Source: JAAFIP01 sp043747295
GTDB taxonomy: Bacteria; Pseudomonadota; Gammaproteobacteria; Burkholderiales; Burkholderiaceae_C
Length of the DNA: 64,000 nt
Assembly (NCBI GenBank): GCA_043747295.1
Contig: JAYTPK010000316.1
Span: 1-64,000, forward strand
Reading direction: 5' to 3'
The notes beneath the pieces are model-generated. The model saw nothing but the letters and a program-made list of their open reading frames with translations, was not told the origin of the DNA and ran no database searches. Below are positions 10,188 to 18,975 of this stretch, piece by piece; the first letter of the stretch is position 1, and each line of letters starts with the position of its first letter. The translations under genes and the position numbers were made by a program.

Positions 10188-11213
10188 TTACTTGCAGGCT
10201 GCAGGGCCAGTGGCTTTGTCAACACCCTTGCACAAGTCGTCTTTCTTGATCCAGCCAGCTTTCACGACCAGATCAAGGTTGGCAACCGTCACAGGCACAG
10301 GCTTTAAGAACTGAGCTTGTAGCGCAATCTTTTTCTCGCCGCCGTTCCATGACTTGGCACCGTCAACTTTTTTGCCTGCGGCCAAAGCCACTGCAGCAGC
10401 GGCAGCGTCTTTACCCAAGTCACGTGCATCTTTCCAGACCGATACGGTTTGTGAGCCTAAAGCTACGCGGTTCAAAGCACCGTGGTCGCCGTCTTGGCCA
10501 GAGACTGGTACGCCTTTGATGCCCTTAGCAGTCAGTGCTGCCACTACGCCGCCAGCCATGCCGTCGTTAGAGGCGATCACAGCGTCAACTTTGCCACCGT
10601 TTTTGGTGATGATTTGTTCCATGTTCTTTTGCGCAACTTCTGGCTTCCAGCCGTCGGTGTACTCGTCGCCCACAATTTTGATGTCGCCTTTTTTCACGGC
10701 AGCGTCAATCACTTCTTGTTGGCCACCGCGCAGGAAGTTAGCGTTTGGGTCGGTGGGTGAGCCTTTGATCATCACGTAGTTGCCTTTTGGCTTGGCAGCC
10801 AAAATAGCGCGCGCCTGCATACGGCCCACCTCAACGTTGTCAAAGGTGATGTAGAACACGCCTGGTGCTTCGATTAAGCGGTCATACGCTACGACGGGAA
10901 TTTTTTGCTTGGTAGCTTTGGCTACAGCGGGCAAAATGGCGTCTTTGTCCATCGCCAAGATGATCAAAGCTTTTGCGCCTTTAGAGATCAAGCTGTCAAT
11001 ATCAGCCAATTGCTTTTCTGCAGAGCCACCAGCGTCCGCGCTGATGTACTTAGCGCCCGACTTTTCTAGCTGCGTTTTGATAGCGGCTTCGTCGGTCTTC
11101 CAGCGCTCTTCTTGAAAGTTAGACCAGCTCACGCCGACTGTGGTTTGGGCAAACGCGCCAAATGCTGACAGGCCAAGCGCCAATGCCGTTAATTGATACT
11201 TCTTCATGCTCAT
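10188..11213 (-). CDS. xylF: Xylose-binding periplasmic protein XylF
   Basis: 341 residues with a Sec signal peptide (M-K-K-Y-Q-L-T-A-L-A-L...A-F-A cut near residue 22) and a periplasmic sugar-binding fold. The mature protein begins T-T-V-G-V-S-W-S-N-F-Q-E-E-R-W and contains A-S-N-D-G-M-A-G-G and P-V-S-G-Q-D-G-D, as in XylF. It captures D-xylose and delivers it to XylH/XylG. It is the first gene of the operon, with a XylR-like palindrome about 70 bases upstream. Confidence 0.92.
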   Translation of the reverse strand: MSMKKYQLTALALGLSAFGAFAQTTVGVSWSNFQEERWKTDEAAIKTQLEKSGAKYISADAGGSAEKQLADIDSLISKGAKALIILAMDKDAILPAVAKATKQKIPVVAYDRLIEAPGVFYITFDNVEVGRMQARAILAAKPKGNYVMIKGSPTDPNANFLRGGQQEVIDAAVKKGDIKIVGDEYTDGWKPEVAQKNMEQIITKNGGKVDAVIASNDGMAGGVVAALTAKGIKGVPVSGQDGDHGALNRVALGSQTVSVWKDARDLGKDAAAAAVALAAGKKVDGAKSWNGGEKKIALQAQFLKPVPVTVANLDLVVKAGWIKKDDLCKGVDKATGPAACK

Positions 11214-11280
11214 CTCCAGTTCTTATGCCTTGTCAGGCAGAGTGTTAATAAATCGTTGTGCTTTGTTGAGTTAAAACAAC

Positions 11281-11301
11281 TTAGTTTGAACGACACACTA
11301 A
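11281..11301 (-). promoter_or_regulatory. Candidate XylR (ROK) operator upstream of xylF
   Basis: TTAGTTTG-aacga-CACACTAA (21 bases): the half-sites match at 7 of 8 positions as an inverted repeat. The TTAGTTTG half is the same as in known ROK-type XylR boxes (TTAGTTTG...CAAACTAA). It lies upstream of the first gene of a cluster that encodes a ROK regulator. The site is seen; its use is inferred. Confidence 0.6.
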
Positions 11302-11411
11302 TTGTGGAAGGCGATACATAGCCTGACATGAGGAATTACCCTGACCTGGGCGAGTGAGGTTGTTTATTTTGGTAAGCAGAGAGTACCAAAGAGAGAGTAC
11401 CAAAGAGCTAG

Positions 11412-12809
11412 CTAGGGCTCAAACTTGAGTGCCAACACCTTTTGGGCCACACAACGCCCTTGCACTTGGCCGCCCACCACAGCCGCGCGGAAGTGAATGC
11501 CTGCATATAGCCTAGACAACGCCGCTTCATCGGCTGCCGCTGCAAATGTGGCAAACGTGCGCGGCCCCCAGCCACGGTCGTTGTGGGTGTTGTCGATAAA
11601 GCGGGTGTTGGCGCCAAAAGCCGCGCTCATGACGGCAGCCGCTGCACTGGACTGCACAGAGTGCCCTGACGGATAGTCAGGAAACGGCGGCGTGTGCATC
11701 AACGTGGGCACCCAGTTGCTGTCAATGCCCAGCTGAATATAGGTGACGGGGCGCAGCAAATTGAGCGTGTACTTTGTATGCCATGCAGCAATAAAAGCAT
11801 CGGCCATGGCCATATTTAAGCCGACCAGAGTTTGTGCCGCTTTGGCCAGATCTACCTTGTTCAGTTTCAGTAGGTCATTGGCGATGAAAGTCCAGTGGCC
11901 TGCAGGCGTGGGCGTTTTGCCCGGATCATCAGACCAGTACAGCGCATATTGACGCTGCTCTTGGGTGGTTTGCAAACTTAGGCTGTGTACTTCAGCGGCT
12001 TGTTTGTAAAAGGCGGAGCCAGGCACTTCAGAGTAGTCGGGTGGCGGGGGTGCGGGGCACTCGCTGGCGGTCTTCAGCACAAAGGGTCGCACCTCGCCCC
12101 ACTTGGGCAGCAGGGGTGCGGCAAAGGCGGGCGGTGTGGCAGACCATTTGCCGTCGCCGCTGGGCGGTACATAGTTTTGTTGGTTGCGTCGCAATGGCCC
12201 CCAAGCTTCGTGGCCGCCGTCTGTGCGCGCCCACGTCATCAGCGCCATGGCCATCAGCTTGCCGTAGGTCTCTGACCGGTTGGTGATCTCGGCACTTACC
12301 GCGCTGGGGTCAAAGTCTTGCGAGTATTTCAAAGGTAGGCTGCGCTCCAGAAGGTCGATGCGCGCTTTGTTTTCGGCGCTGGCATTGCTGAACATCATGC
12401 GCGTCATCGTAGCCAGTGATGCATTGGCTACGGTGGGCCAATGCAGTGGTTCATCAGGCTGGGTTTGCGGCAAAGAGGACAGCTCATTGAGCTGTCCTGC
12501 CAAGCTGATGCGGTCAGGCATGCCAGGCACTACCGACTCGTACAGCGTCAAACCCATATAGCCTAGTGCACGCGCTGCTACCGGCGGGCTAAAGCCCGGC
12601 GTTTGTTGGATAAGCTGTAGCGCTAGCTGAAACCACTCGGTGGCGACGTTGGCGCTGTAGGCTTTGGTGGGCTTGGTCGGTGTTGCAGATGTGGTGGCAG
12701 GGTTGGTTTGCGCAACAGCGGATGCAGGTAATAAGAATGTGATGGACAACGCTGCGACCAGACCGGTCACGCTAGCCCGTAAGCGGAACAAAAGAAAAAC
12801 AGTTTTCAT
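11412..12809 (-). CDS. Vanadium-dependent haloperoxidase / PAP2-superfamily secreted protein
   Basis: 465 residues with a signal peptide (cleaved after A-V-A-Q). The acid-phosphatase/haloperoxidase signature is present: L-L-R-P-V-T, then P-D-Y-P-S-G-H-S, then S-R-L-Y-A-G-I-H-F-R with the vanadate- or phosphate-ligating His. Length and spacing fit the bacterial vanadium haloperoxidase-like group rather than small PAP2 phosphatases; actual halide use is not provable here. The ATG at 12809 has GGAGG 7 bases upstream and overlaps the stop of the CRTAC1 gene (ATGA), so the two are translationally coupled. Confidence 0.8.
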   Translation of the reverse strand: MKTVFLLFRLRASVTGLVAALSITFLLPASAVAQTNPATTSATPTKPTKAYSANVATEWFQLALQLIQQTPGFSPPVAARALGYMGLTLYESVVPGMPDRISLAGQLNELSSLPQTQPDEPLHWPTVANASLATMTRMMFSNASAENKARIDLLERSLPLKYSQDFDPSAVSAEITNRSETYGKLMAMALMTWARTDGGHEAWGPLRRNQQNYVPPSGDGKWSATPPAFAAPLLPKWGEVRPFVLKTASECPAPPPPDYSEVPGSAFYKQAAEVHSLSLQTTQEQRQYALYWSDDPGKTPTPAGHWTFIANDLLKLNKVDLAKAAQTLVGLNMAMADAFIAAWHTKYTLNLLRPVTYIQLGIDSNWVPTLMHTPPFPDYPSGHSVQSSAAAAVMSAAFGANTRFIDNTHNDRGWGPRTFATFAAAADEAALSRLYAGIHFRAAVVGGQVQGRCVAQKVLALKFEP

Positions 12810-14416
12810 GGTGCCCTCCATGCTTGCAGGCCAGCGGCCTTGTCTACGGTGTAATTTGCATTGGCTGCGGCCGTGTGCCATGCGCTCCACTCGCCGTGGG
12901 GCCATTGCACGCGCACTTTAACTTGTTGCGCCGCACCCAAGCCAAAGTGCATCCAGCCCATATGCCCGCTGGCATGGCCACCACCCACGAGTAGCTCTTG
13001 GCGTATGACACGGCCACCTAAATCTACTTCTACCCATGCACCGACAGCGTCGCGGTTAGCACCAGTCTGCTTCAAACGAAGCTGCATCCAGTTGCCCATG
13101 GCTTGCGGCTTATCGGCACTACCGCTGCCTACGTTGCGCCACAGCTGGGCTTTGTCCCAGCGGTTAACTACCAGCATGTCCAGCATGCCATCGCCGTTTA
13201 AATCTACCATCATGCCGCCACGGCCGCGCTTAAAGCTGGCGATGCCAGCGGCTTGGCCCACCTCTTTGAAATTGCCAGCGTTGTCTTGCAGAAGTAAATT
13301 GTTGGGATCTTGAATTGCGAAGTCAGGCATGTTAGACACATTGCCTTTGACGATAAACAAGTCGGCATAGCCATCGTTATTGGCATCTGCAAACTGAGAG
13401 TGCCAAGCAGTGGACGGGTGAACGTCACCCCCTACATACGGTCGGTGTGCGGTGATGCCGCGCTTATACGCCGTGTCGACATAGCTGGGTTTAGCGGCGC
13501 CGGTGTTGTCCAGCTGCTGCAGCTTGTTATCTGACATGCTGGTGAGGTAATACTCGGGGAAACCATCGCCGTTAAGGTCGTGGCTGGCAATACCCATGCC
13601 CCAAATTTGCAGAGGCTTCCAGCCCTGTGCGGCGGTGTACAGCGACGGGCTTTGACCGGGTGCGACACGCCATAACTGCTCTTGCCCATTTTTGTAATAT
13701 TCGCGGTCGTTGCTCACGCGCAGTGCGGCTTCACCCGAGCGGTTCCAGTCGGTAAACATCATCGACAGTGCGCAGTGGCCCGGCACCAAGCTGCTAGGCG
13801 CTGCAAATTTTTTACCACTCTGTTCAGGGCGCAATAAGAACCCTGGCGTACAGCTGCCCCACGGAAACTCGGGCTTGGTGCGGTCGGTGTAGGTGCCAAT
13901 AGCGAACGTGGGCCAAGTGTTGCCCTTCTCCCAGGTTGCTGCAAACGCGCTGTGCCAGCCGTTGCTGCTTTGCAGCCCCCAGGGCTCGGTAGCACGTTCA
14001 AATTTGCATGCCCCTAGGCCTTTGAACACCTGCACCTCGCCCACGCGCAGCACCACCAGGTCGATGTTGCCATCGCCATCTACGTCTAGCGGGTACGCGC
14101 CGATGGCATTGATCAGCTCTAGTCCTGAGCGCTCCTCTATCAGCTTGATCGGCCCGCTGCGTGTGCTGCGGTTGCGGTAGAACTTGGCTTTGTTCACACC
14201 TGCTGTGACATACACCTCGGGCAAACCATCGCCATCACAGTCAAAGGTGGCAACACCGCCGCCCACTAAAAACTCGCTCTCGCCTTCAAAGCGGCTTTGC
14301 AGCCCGGCAGAGTCAGTTTCTTCTACAAACTTGGGCACTGTGGCAGCAGCTTGTGCAAAGCAGGCGCTGGTAAAAATACTGGCAACTAAAAACGTAGTTG
14401 CTAAGCGGTTGTACAT
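12806..14416 (-). CDS. CRTAC1 family protein (FG-GAP/VCBS repeats plus ASPIC/UnbV domain)
   Basis: 536 residues with signal peptide (cleavage near A-C-F-A-Q-A). Several FG-GAP calcium-binding loops of the D-x-D-G-D-G type are visible (D-C-D-G-D-G-L-P-E, D-V-D-G-D-G-N-I-D, D-L-N-G-D-G-F-P-E, D-A-N-N-D-G-Y-A-D, D-L-N-G-D-G-M-L-D), implying a seven-blade propeller. The C-terminal ASPIC/UnbV part has N-R-D-A-V-G-A-W-V-E-V and G-G-G-H-A-S-G-H-M-G-W-M-H-F-G-L-G. It is secreted and its function is unknown. The 4-base overlap with the haloperoxidase gene suggests the two act together, perhaps as scaffold and enzyme. An upstream GTG (14443) is the alternative start. Confidence 0.82.
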   Translation of the reverse strand: MYNRLATTFLVASIFTSACFAQAAATVPKFVEETDSAGLQSRFEGESEFLVGGGVATFDCDGDGLPEVYVTAGVNKAKFYRNRSTRSGPIKLIEERSGLELINAIGAYPLDVDGDGNIDLVVLRVGEVQVFKGLGACKFERATEPWGLQSSNGWHSAFAATWEKGNTWPTFAIGTYTDRTKPEFPWGSCTPGFLLRPEQSGKKFAAPSSLVPGHCALSMMFTDWNRSGEAALRVSNDREYYKNGQEQLWRVAPGQSPSLYTAAQGWKPLQIWGMGIASHDLNGDGFPEYYLTSMSDNKLQQLDNTGAAKPSYVDTAYKRGITAHRPYVGGDVHPSTAWHSQFADANNDGYADLFIVKGNVSNMPDFAIQDPNNLLLQDNAGNFKEVGQAAGIASFKRGRGGMMVDLNGDGMLDMLVVNRWDKAQLWRNVGSGSADKPQAMGNWMQLRLKQTGANRDAVGAWVEVDLGGRVIRQELLVGGGHASGHMGWMHFGLGAAQQVKVRVQWPHGEWSAWHTAAANANYTVDKAAGLQAWRAP

Positions 14417-14478
14417 AGAAACACACGGCAAGATCACGGGCACTGTCCTGTCAAAAAATTAAGCACACAGCATGTATC

Positions 14479-15225
14479 TTAGCGCCCACCCGTCACATCC
14501 ACGATCGATCCGGTGGTGTAACTGGCCGCGTCGGACAGCAGCCACACAATGGCCTGCGCCACTTCAAGCGCCGTGCCTGCGCGCTGCATCGGCACCTGTG
14601 GCCCCATCTGCACCACGCGGTCAGGCTGGCCACCGCTGGCGTGGATGTCGGTGTCAATAATGCCGGGGCGCACACCGTTGACGCGCACGCCTTCAGTGGC
14701 TACCTCCTTGGCCAAGCCCAGGGTGAAGGTGTCAATCGCCGCTTTGCTGGCGGCGTAGTCCACATACTGCCCGGGTGAGCCCATGCGAGCTGCCGCACTA
14801 GACAGGTTGACAATGCTGCCGCCTGTGCCGCCATAACGCGTGCTCATGCGTTTTACGGCCTCGCGTGCGCACACAAAGCTGCTGGTGATATTGGTAGTCC
14901 ACATGCGCTCTAAGCGCGCTACTGACATAGCGTCTACCCTGGCCGCTACATCCACCACGCCCGCGTTGTTGACTAAGCCTTGCAGACGGCCCAGCTTGGC
15001 ATCCACTGCTTCAAACATGCGCAATACGTCGGCCTCGATAGCCACATCGGCTTTGATTGTCATGGCCGTGCCCCCAGCAGCGCGTATCTGCCGCACCACA
15101 TCGTCAGCAGCCAAAGAGTTGGCCACATAGTTGACCGCCACAGCCCAGCCACGCTGGGCCGCCAGCAAAGCACAGGCCGCGCCGATACCGCGCGAAGCCC
15201 CTGTAATCAACACCACTTTGTCCAT
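14479..15225 (-). CDS. SDR family oxidoreductase
   Basis: 248 residues, a classical short-chain dehydrogenase. It has the NAD(P) motif T-G-A-S-R-G-I-G, N-N-A-G, the catalytic Ser in N-L-S-S-A-A-A, the Y-V-D-Y-A-A-S-K active site and a C-terminal T-G-S-I-V-D-V-T-G-G-R as in FabG-like sugar or acyl reductases. N-Y in the second strand (A-V-N-Y) and the lack of an Asp there suggest NADPH. The substrate is unknown. It lies alone between mnmE and the CRTAC1 gene on the same strand. Confidence 0.88.
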   Translation of the reverse strand: MDKVVLITGASRGIGAACALLAAQRGWAVAVNYVANSLAADDVVRQIRAAGGTAMTIKADVAIEADVLRMFEAVDAKLGRLQGLVNNAGVVDVAARVDAMSVARLERMWTTNITSSFVCAREAVKRMSTRYGGTGGSIVNLSSAAARMGSPGQYVDYAASKAAIDTFTLGLAKEVATEGVRVNGVRPGIIDTDIHASGGQPDRVVQMGPQVPMQRAGTALEVAQAIVWLLSDAASYTTGSIVDVTGGR

Positions 15226-15340
15226 TATTTATTACCACTTAATTCGTCCAAGCATGCATTATCAGGGCGAGCTTTGGTTAGCGCTATGCGCGTTTGGCCC
15301 GATAGTTTATGGGGGGTATTGATGGGTGTGCCTTAACTTA

Positions 15341-15396
15341 ATTACTATGAATTTAATAGCTACTTAAGCAATGAATACTTGGACTACAAGCCAATT
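15341..15396 (+). repeat. Dispersed palindromic element, copy 2 (just after mnmE)
   Basis: ACTATgaatttaATAGC, then TACTTAAGCA, then ACTTGGACTACAAGCC. All three inverted-repeat blocks are present. It ends about 7 bases before the mnmE stop codon (minus strand), so it forms the immediate 3' flank of mnmE. Confidence 0.85.
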
Positions 15397-15402
15397 AGAT
15401 CA

Positions 15403-16809
15403 CTATTTGCCAATACAAAAGCGTGAAAATATTTCTCCCAGCAGATCGTCGGCACTGAACTCACCGGTAATGCTGCCCAGCGCGTTTTGCGCTAACCGCA
15501 GCTCCTCGGCCAACAGGTCTAGGTGCTGCGACGAGGCCGCCAAATGCGCTGCAGCTTGCGACAAATGCTGCTGCACTCTTTGCAAGGCTTGCACATGCCG
15601 CTCACGGGCGATAAACACGCCTTCGGCGGCAGACTGCCAGCCCGCAATGGCCAATAATTTTTGGCGCAGCGCCTCAATGCCTTCACCAGTTTTCGCGCTG
15701 ATAGCCAAACTATCAACCTGCCTGGGTGCTGTGGGCAGAGCGTGATCTGGCGCTTGGTCTAGCTTGTTCCAAATCTGCACCACAGGAATATTTTTTGACA
15801 CTTTTTGGCGTATCGCCTCGGCTAGCACCGCGTCGGCAGCCTGCGTGTGCGCAGCCGTGTTGGCGTGCAGCGTGGCGGGCAGGTCGTGCAGGTGCAGCAC
15901 CGCGTCGGCGCCGCTGATGGCGCCCCACGTGCGTTCAATGCCTATTTGCTCCACCACATCGGTGCTGTCGCGCAGGCCAGCGGTGTCAATGATGTGCACT
16001 GGTACGCCGTCAATTTGAATCGTCTCTTGCACCTTATCGCGGGTGGTGCCGGCAATGGGGGTGACAATCGCCAGCTCGGCCCCGGCCAGTGCGTTAAGCA
16101 ACGAACTTTTGCCAGCATTGGGCTGCCCGGCTATCACCACCTTAATACCTTCGCGCAGCAGTGCTCCCTGGGTGGTCTTTTGTAGCAAGTCGCTGTGCAT
16201 TTGCACCAAGCGTTGCAGTTGGCCGTGTGCGTCGCCGCGTTGCAAATGGTCAATCTCCTCTTCCGGGAAATCCAGTGTTGCCTCCACCAACATCCGCAGG
16301 TGAATCAGCGCATCACGCAGCGCGTGCACTTGGCGCGAGAACACACCCGACAGCGACCGGCTGGCGCTGCGCGCTGCGGCCTCGGTGCTGGCGTCGATCA
16401 AATCGGCAATCGCCTCGGCTTGGGCTAAATCGATTTTGTCATTTAGAAAAGCCCGCTCGGTAAACTCGCCCGGGCTGGCTACGCGCAGTCCTATGCTTTG
16501 GCCCGCCTGCAGGCAGCGCGCCAGCAGCAGCTGCAACACTACGGGGCCGCCATGCGCTTGCAGCTCCAACACGTCCTCACCGGTGTAGCTGTGCGGCCCT
16601 GGAAAGTAAATCGCCAAACCTTGGTCAATGGCCGTGCCGTCTTGTGCGGTAAACGGTAAGTAGGTAGCGTGGCGCGGTACCAGCACTTTGCCGCACAGCG
16701 CATTGATTACCACTTGTACCGACTTACCCGACACCCGCACCATGCCCACCGCCCCGCGCCCGGGGGCAGTGGCAATGGCGGCAATGGGGTCGTTGTGGCG
16801 GCTGAGCAT
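15403..16809 (-). CDS. mnmE: tRNA modification GTPase MnmE
   Basis: 468 residues: N-terminal tetrahydrofolate-binding domain (D-P-I-A-A-I-A-T-A-P-G-R-G-A-V-G), helical domain, inserted GTPase domain (G-x-P-N-A-G-K-S-S, D-T-A-G-L-R, N-K-L-D) and the conserved C-terminal F-C-I-G-K whose Cys is needed for activity. With MnmG it installs cmnm5 groups on wobble uridine of tRNA. The ATG at 16809 (M-L-S-R-H-N-D-P-I) is preferred over an upstream start. Its stop codon lies at the edge of a dispersed element. Confidence 0.96.
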   Translation of the reverse strand: MLSRHNDPIAAIATAPGRGAVGMVRVSGKSVQVVINALCGKVLVPRHATYLPFTAQDGTAIDQGLAIYFPGPHSYTGEDVLELQAHGGPVVLQLLLARCLQAGQSIGLRVASPGEFTERAFLNDKIDLAQAEAIADLIDASTEAAARSASRSLSGVFSRQVHALRDALIHLRMLVEATLDFPEEEIDHLQRGDAHGQLQRLVQMHSDLLQKTTQGALLREGIKVVIAGQPNAGKSSLLNALAGAELAIVTPIAGTTRDKVQETIQIDGVPVHIIDTAGLRDSTDVVEQIGIERTWGAISGADAVLHLHDLPATLHANTAAHTQAADAVLAEAIRQKVSKNIPVVQIWNKLDQAPDHALPTAPRQVDSLAISAKTGEGIEALRQKLLAIAGWQSAAEGVFIARERHVQALQRVQQHLSQAAAHLAASSQHLDLLAEELRLAQNALGSITGEFSADDLLGEIFSRFCIGK

Positions 16810-16865
16810 GGGCCAATGGTATCGCAGGTAGGGGGGGCACATGATTCTGCGGATAGACTTGCACT

Positions 16866-18044
16866 ATGCCATCTTCCTATTTGCTTTCTCGCCGCAGCCT
16901 GTTGCGCAGCGCCGCTCTCAGTGCCTTGGCCCTGAGCACACCGACCTGGGCCCAAACTGGCAGCAGCCCACGCCTGCGGTTGATCGGGCACAGCACCTTA
17001 CCCCACAAATTGCAGTTTCAAAGCACTACAGTAGGCGGCTTGAGCGGTATTGACTACGACCGTGAGCGCGGTGTGTACTACGCCATCAGCGACGACCGCA
17101 GCGATATCAACCCGGCACGGTTTTACACCCTCAAGTTGCCCATCACCGCAGACAGCGTAGGCCCCGCTGAGCTGATCAGCGTGACCACACTGCAAACGCC
17201 CAGCGGCCAGCCCTACCCCAGCAAACGCACAGCCACAACGGCCAACCCCGACGTGCCCGACCCCGAGAGCATTCGCCTGCGCCGCGCCACCAACACTTTG
17301 TATTGGACAAGCGAGGGCAATATCGCGCGCGGTATTGCGCCCTTTGTGCGCGAAATGCGCTTGGATGGCAGCTACCTGAGCCAAGTGCCACTGCCGAAAA
17401 TTTTTGCCATTGACCCCAGCGGTAAAACTGGCCTGCGCGACAACAAAGCGTTTGAGGGCATGAGCTTTGCACCCAGCGGTGACACGTTTTGGCTAGCTAC
17501 CGAGGCCGCACTGGTGCAAGACGGGCCGCTGCCCACCGTGGGCGCACCTGGCGGCCCGATACGCTTGACGCAATTTGCCACCCACAGTGCGCAGCCGTTT
17601 CGCCAAATCGCTTATATACCTGATGCAATACCGTTTGCCGCCAAGGTCGCTGGCATATCAACCCCAGCCAGCCTCACGCCAGATGCGTTGGCCGACAACG
17701 GCGTGAGCGAGATTTGGATGGCATCTGAGACTGGCATGCTGGTGCTAGAGCGTGCCTATGCTTTCGGCGTGGGCAACTCATTGCGCTTGTACTGGATCGA
17801 CACTGAGGATGCTGATGATGTCAGCGATATCGCAGCGCTGGCGGGCGCTAAATTCAAACCTGCCGTTAAAGTGTTGCTGCTTGATTTTGCCAACGCAGGC
17901 TTGCCGCGTCTAGACAACACCGAGGGCCTGACGCGCGGCCCTACCTTGCCCAACGGCAACCCCACCTTGGTGTTAGTGAGCGACGATAATTTCAACAACA
18001 GCCAGATCACGCAGTTCATAGCGTTTGAATGGCTGACTAATTAA
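16866..18044 (+). CDS. Phytase-like esterase domain protein, exported
   Basis: 392 residues. The N-terminus has a twin-arginine-like signal (S-R-R-S-L-L-R-S-A-A-L-S-A-L-A-L, cleaved near T-W-A-Q). The body shows G-L-S-G-I-D-Y-D, Y-Y-A-I-S-D-D-R-S, N-K-A-F-E-G-M-S and D-N-T-E-G-L-T-R-G-P, the pattern of the 'esterase-like activity of phytase' propeller family. Likely a periplasmic phosphoesterase; the substrate is unproven. It starts 56 bases from the divergent mnmE start. Confidence 0.8.
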   Translation: MPSSYLLSRRSLLRSAALSALALSTPTWAQTGSSPRLRLIGHSTLPHKLQFQSTTVGGLSGIDYDRERGVYYAISDDRSDINPARFYTLKLPITADSVGPAELISVTTLQTPSGQPYPSKRTATTANPDVPDPESIRLRRATNTLYWTSEGNIARGIAPFVREMRLDGSYLSQVPLPKIFAIDPSGKTGLRDNKAFEGMSFAPSGDTFWLATEAALVQDGPLPTVGAPGGPIRLTQFATHSAQPFRQIAYIPDAIPFAAKVAGISTPASLTPDALADNGVSEIWMASETGMLVLERAYAFGVGNSLRLYWIDTEDADDVSDIAALAGAKFKPAVKVLLLDFANAGLPRLDNTEGLTRGPTLPNGNPTLVLVSDDNFNNSQITQFIAFEWLTN

Positions 18045-18064
18045 TTCATTTCAGGGAGCGCACT

Positions 18065-18877
18065 ATGAACGACAAAATAGCATTTATCGGCGGCGGCAAT
18101 ATGGCCAGCGCCATCATCGGCGGCTTGATAGGCCAGGGCATGGATGCCATGAAAATTTTGGTGGTCGAGCCCTATGCGCCGCAGCAAGAAAAAATCAAGC
18201 AAGACTTTGGTATCGAAGCCTTCAGCGCACCCAACAGCATGCTGGCCCAAGCAGCTACCATCGTGTGGGCGGTCAAACCGCAAAGTTTTAAAGTTGCCGC
18301 CCAGCAGGCGCGTGCACACACGGGTACAGCCCTGCACTTTAGCGTGATGGCAGGTATACGTGCTGGCAGCATGGCGCAGATGTTAGGCACACAGCGCATC
18401 GTGCGCAGTATGCCCAACACCCCTGCGCTCATTGGCCAAGGCATCACGGCCATGTTTGCCACGCCGCAGGTAACACCGGCTGACCGCCATGCCATAGAAC
18501 ATATCATTGAGTCCACAGGAGAATATCTGTGGCTGGATGATGAAACCCAGCTAGACGCCGTCACCGCCCTGTCAGGCTCAGGCCCAGCGTACGTGTTTTA
18601 CTTTATAGAGGCCATGACACAAGCGGGTATCGACATGGGTCTATCAGCCGCTCAAGCTGCTCAGTTAGCCAAAGCCACGTTCACAGGCGCATCGGCCTTA
18701 GCCCACAGCGCCACTGAATCACCCAGCGTATTGCGCGAGCGAGTCACCTCAAAAGGCGGCACCACTTACGCGGCCATCACGTCGATGGAGCAAGACAACG
18801 TAGCTATCACCTTCATGCGCGCGATGCATGCAGCGCGGCGCAGGGCGAAAGAACTGGGTGATGAGTTTGGGGCTTGA
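18065..18877 (+). CDS. proC: Pyrroline-5-carboxylate reductase
   Basis: 270 residues with Rossmann motif F-I-G-G-G-N-M-A-S-A-I-I-G-G, V-R-S-M-P-N-T-P-A and the C-terminal signature A-L-S-G-S-G-P-A-Y-V-F...S-P-S-V-L-R-E-R-V-T-S-K-G-G-T-T. It makes the last step of proline synthesis with NAD(P)H. A GGGAG ribosome site lies 7 bases before the ATG. It follows the esterase gene by 20 bases. Confidence 0.96.
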   Translation: MNDKIAFIGGGNMASAIIGGLIGQGMDAMKILVVEPYAPQQEKIKQDFGIEAFSAPNSMLAQAATIVWAVKPQSFKVAAQQARAHTGTALHFSVMAGIRAGSMAQMLGTQRIVRSMPNTPALIGQGITAMFATPQVTPADRHAIEHIIESTGEYLWLDDETQLDAVTALSGSGPAYVFYFIEAMTQAGIDMGLSAAQAAQLAKATFTGASALAHSATESPSVLRERVTSKGGTTYAAITSMEQDNVAITFMRAMHAARRRAKELGDEFGA

Positions 18878-18908
18878 TGCCCAATTTGGTTGCCAGGAGA
18901 AGCTAATT

Positions 18909-18956
18909 GCTACAAATTCAATAGCTGCTCGAGTAATAGACGCTTGGACTATAAGC
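18909..18956 (+). repeat. Dispersed palindromic element, copy 3 (proC / LysR gap)
   Basis: GCTACaaattcaATAGC, TGCTCGAGTA, GCTTGGACTATAAGC: the same three blocks in the same order. It lies between two convergent genes. Confidence 0.85.
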
Positions 18957-18975
18957 ACATTAGCGCATCAAAACA

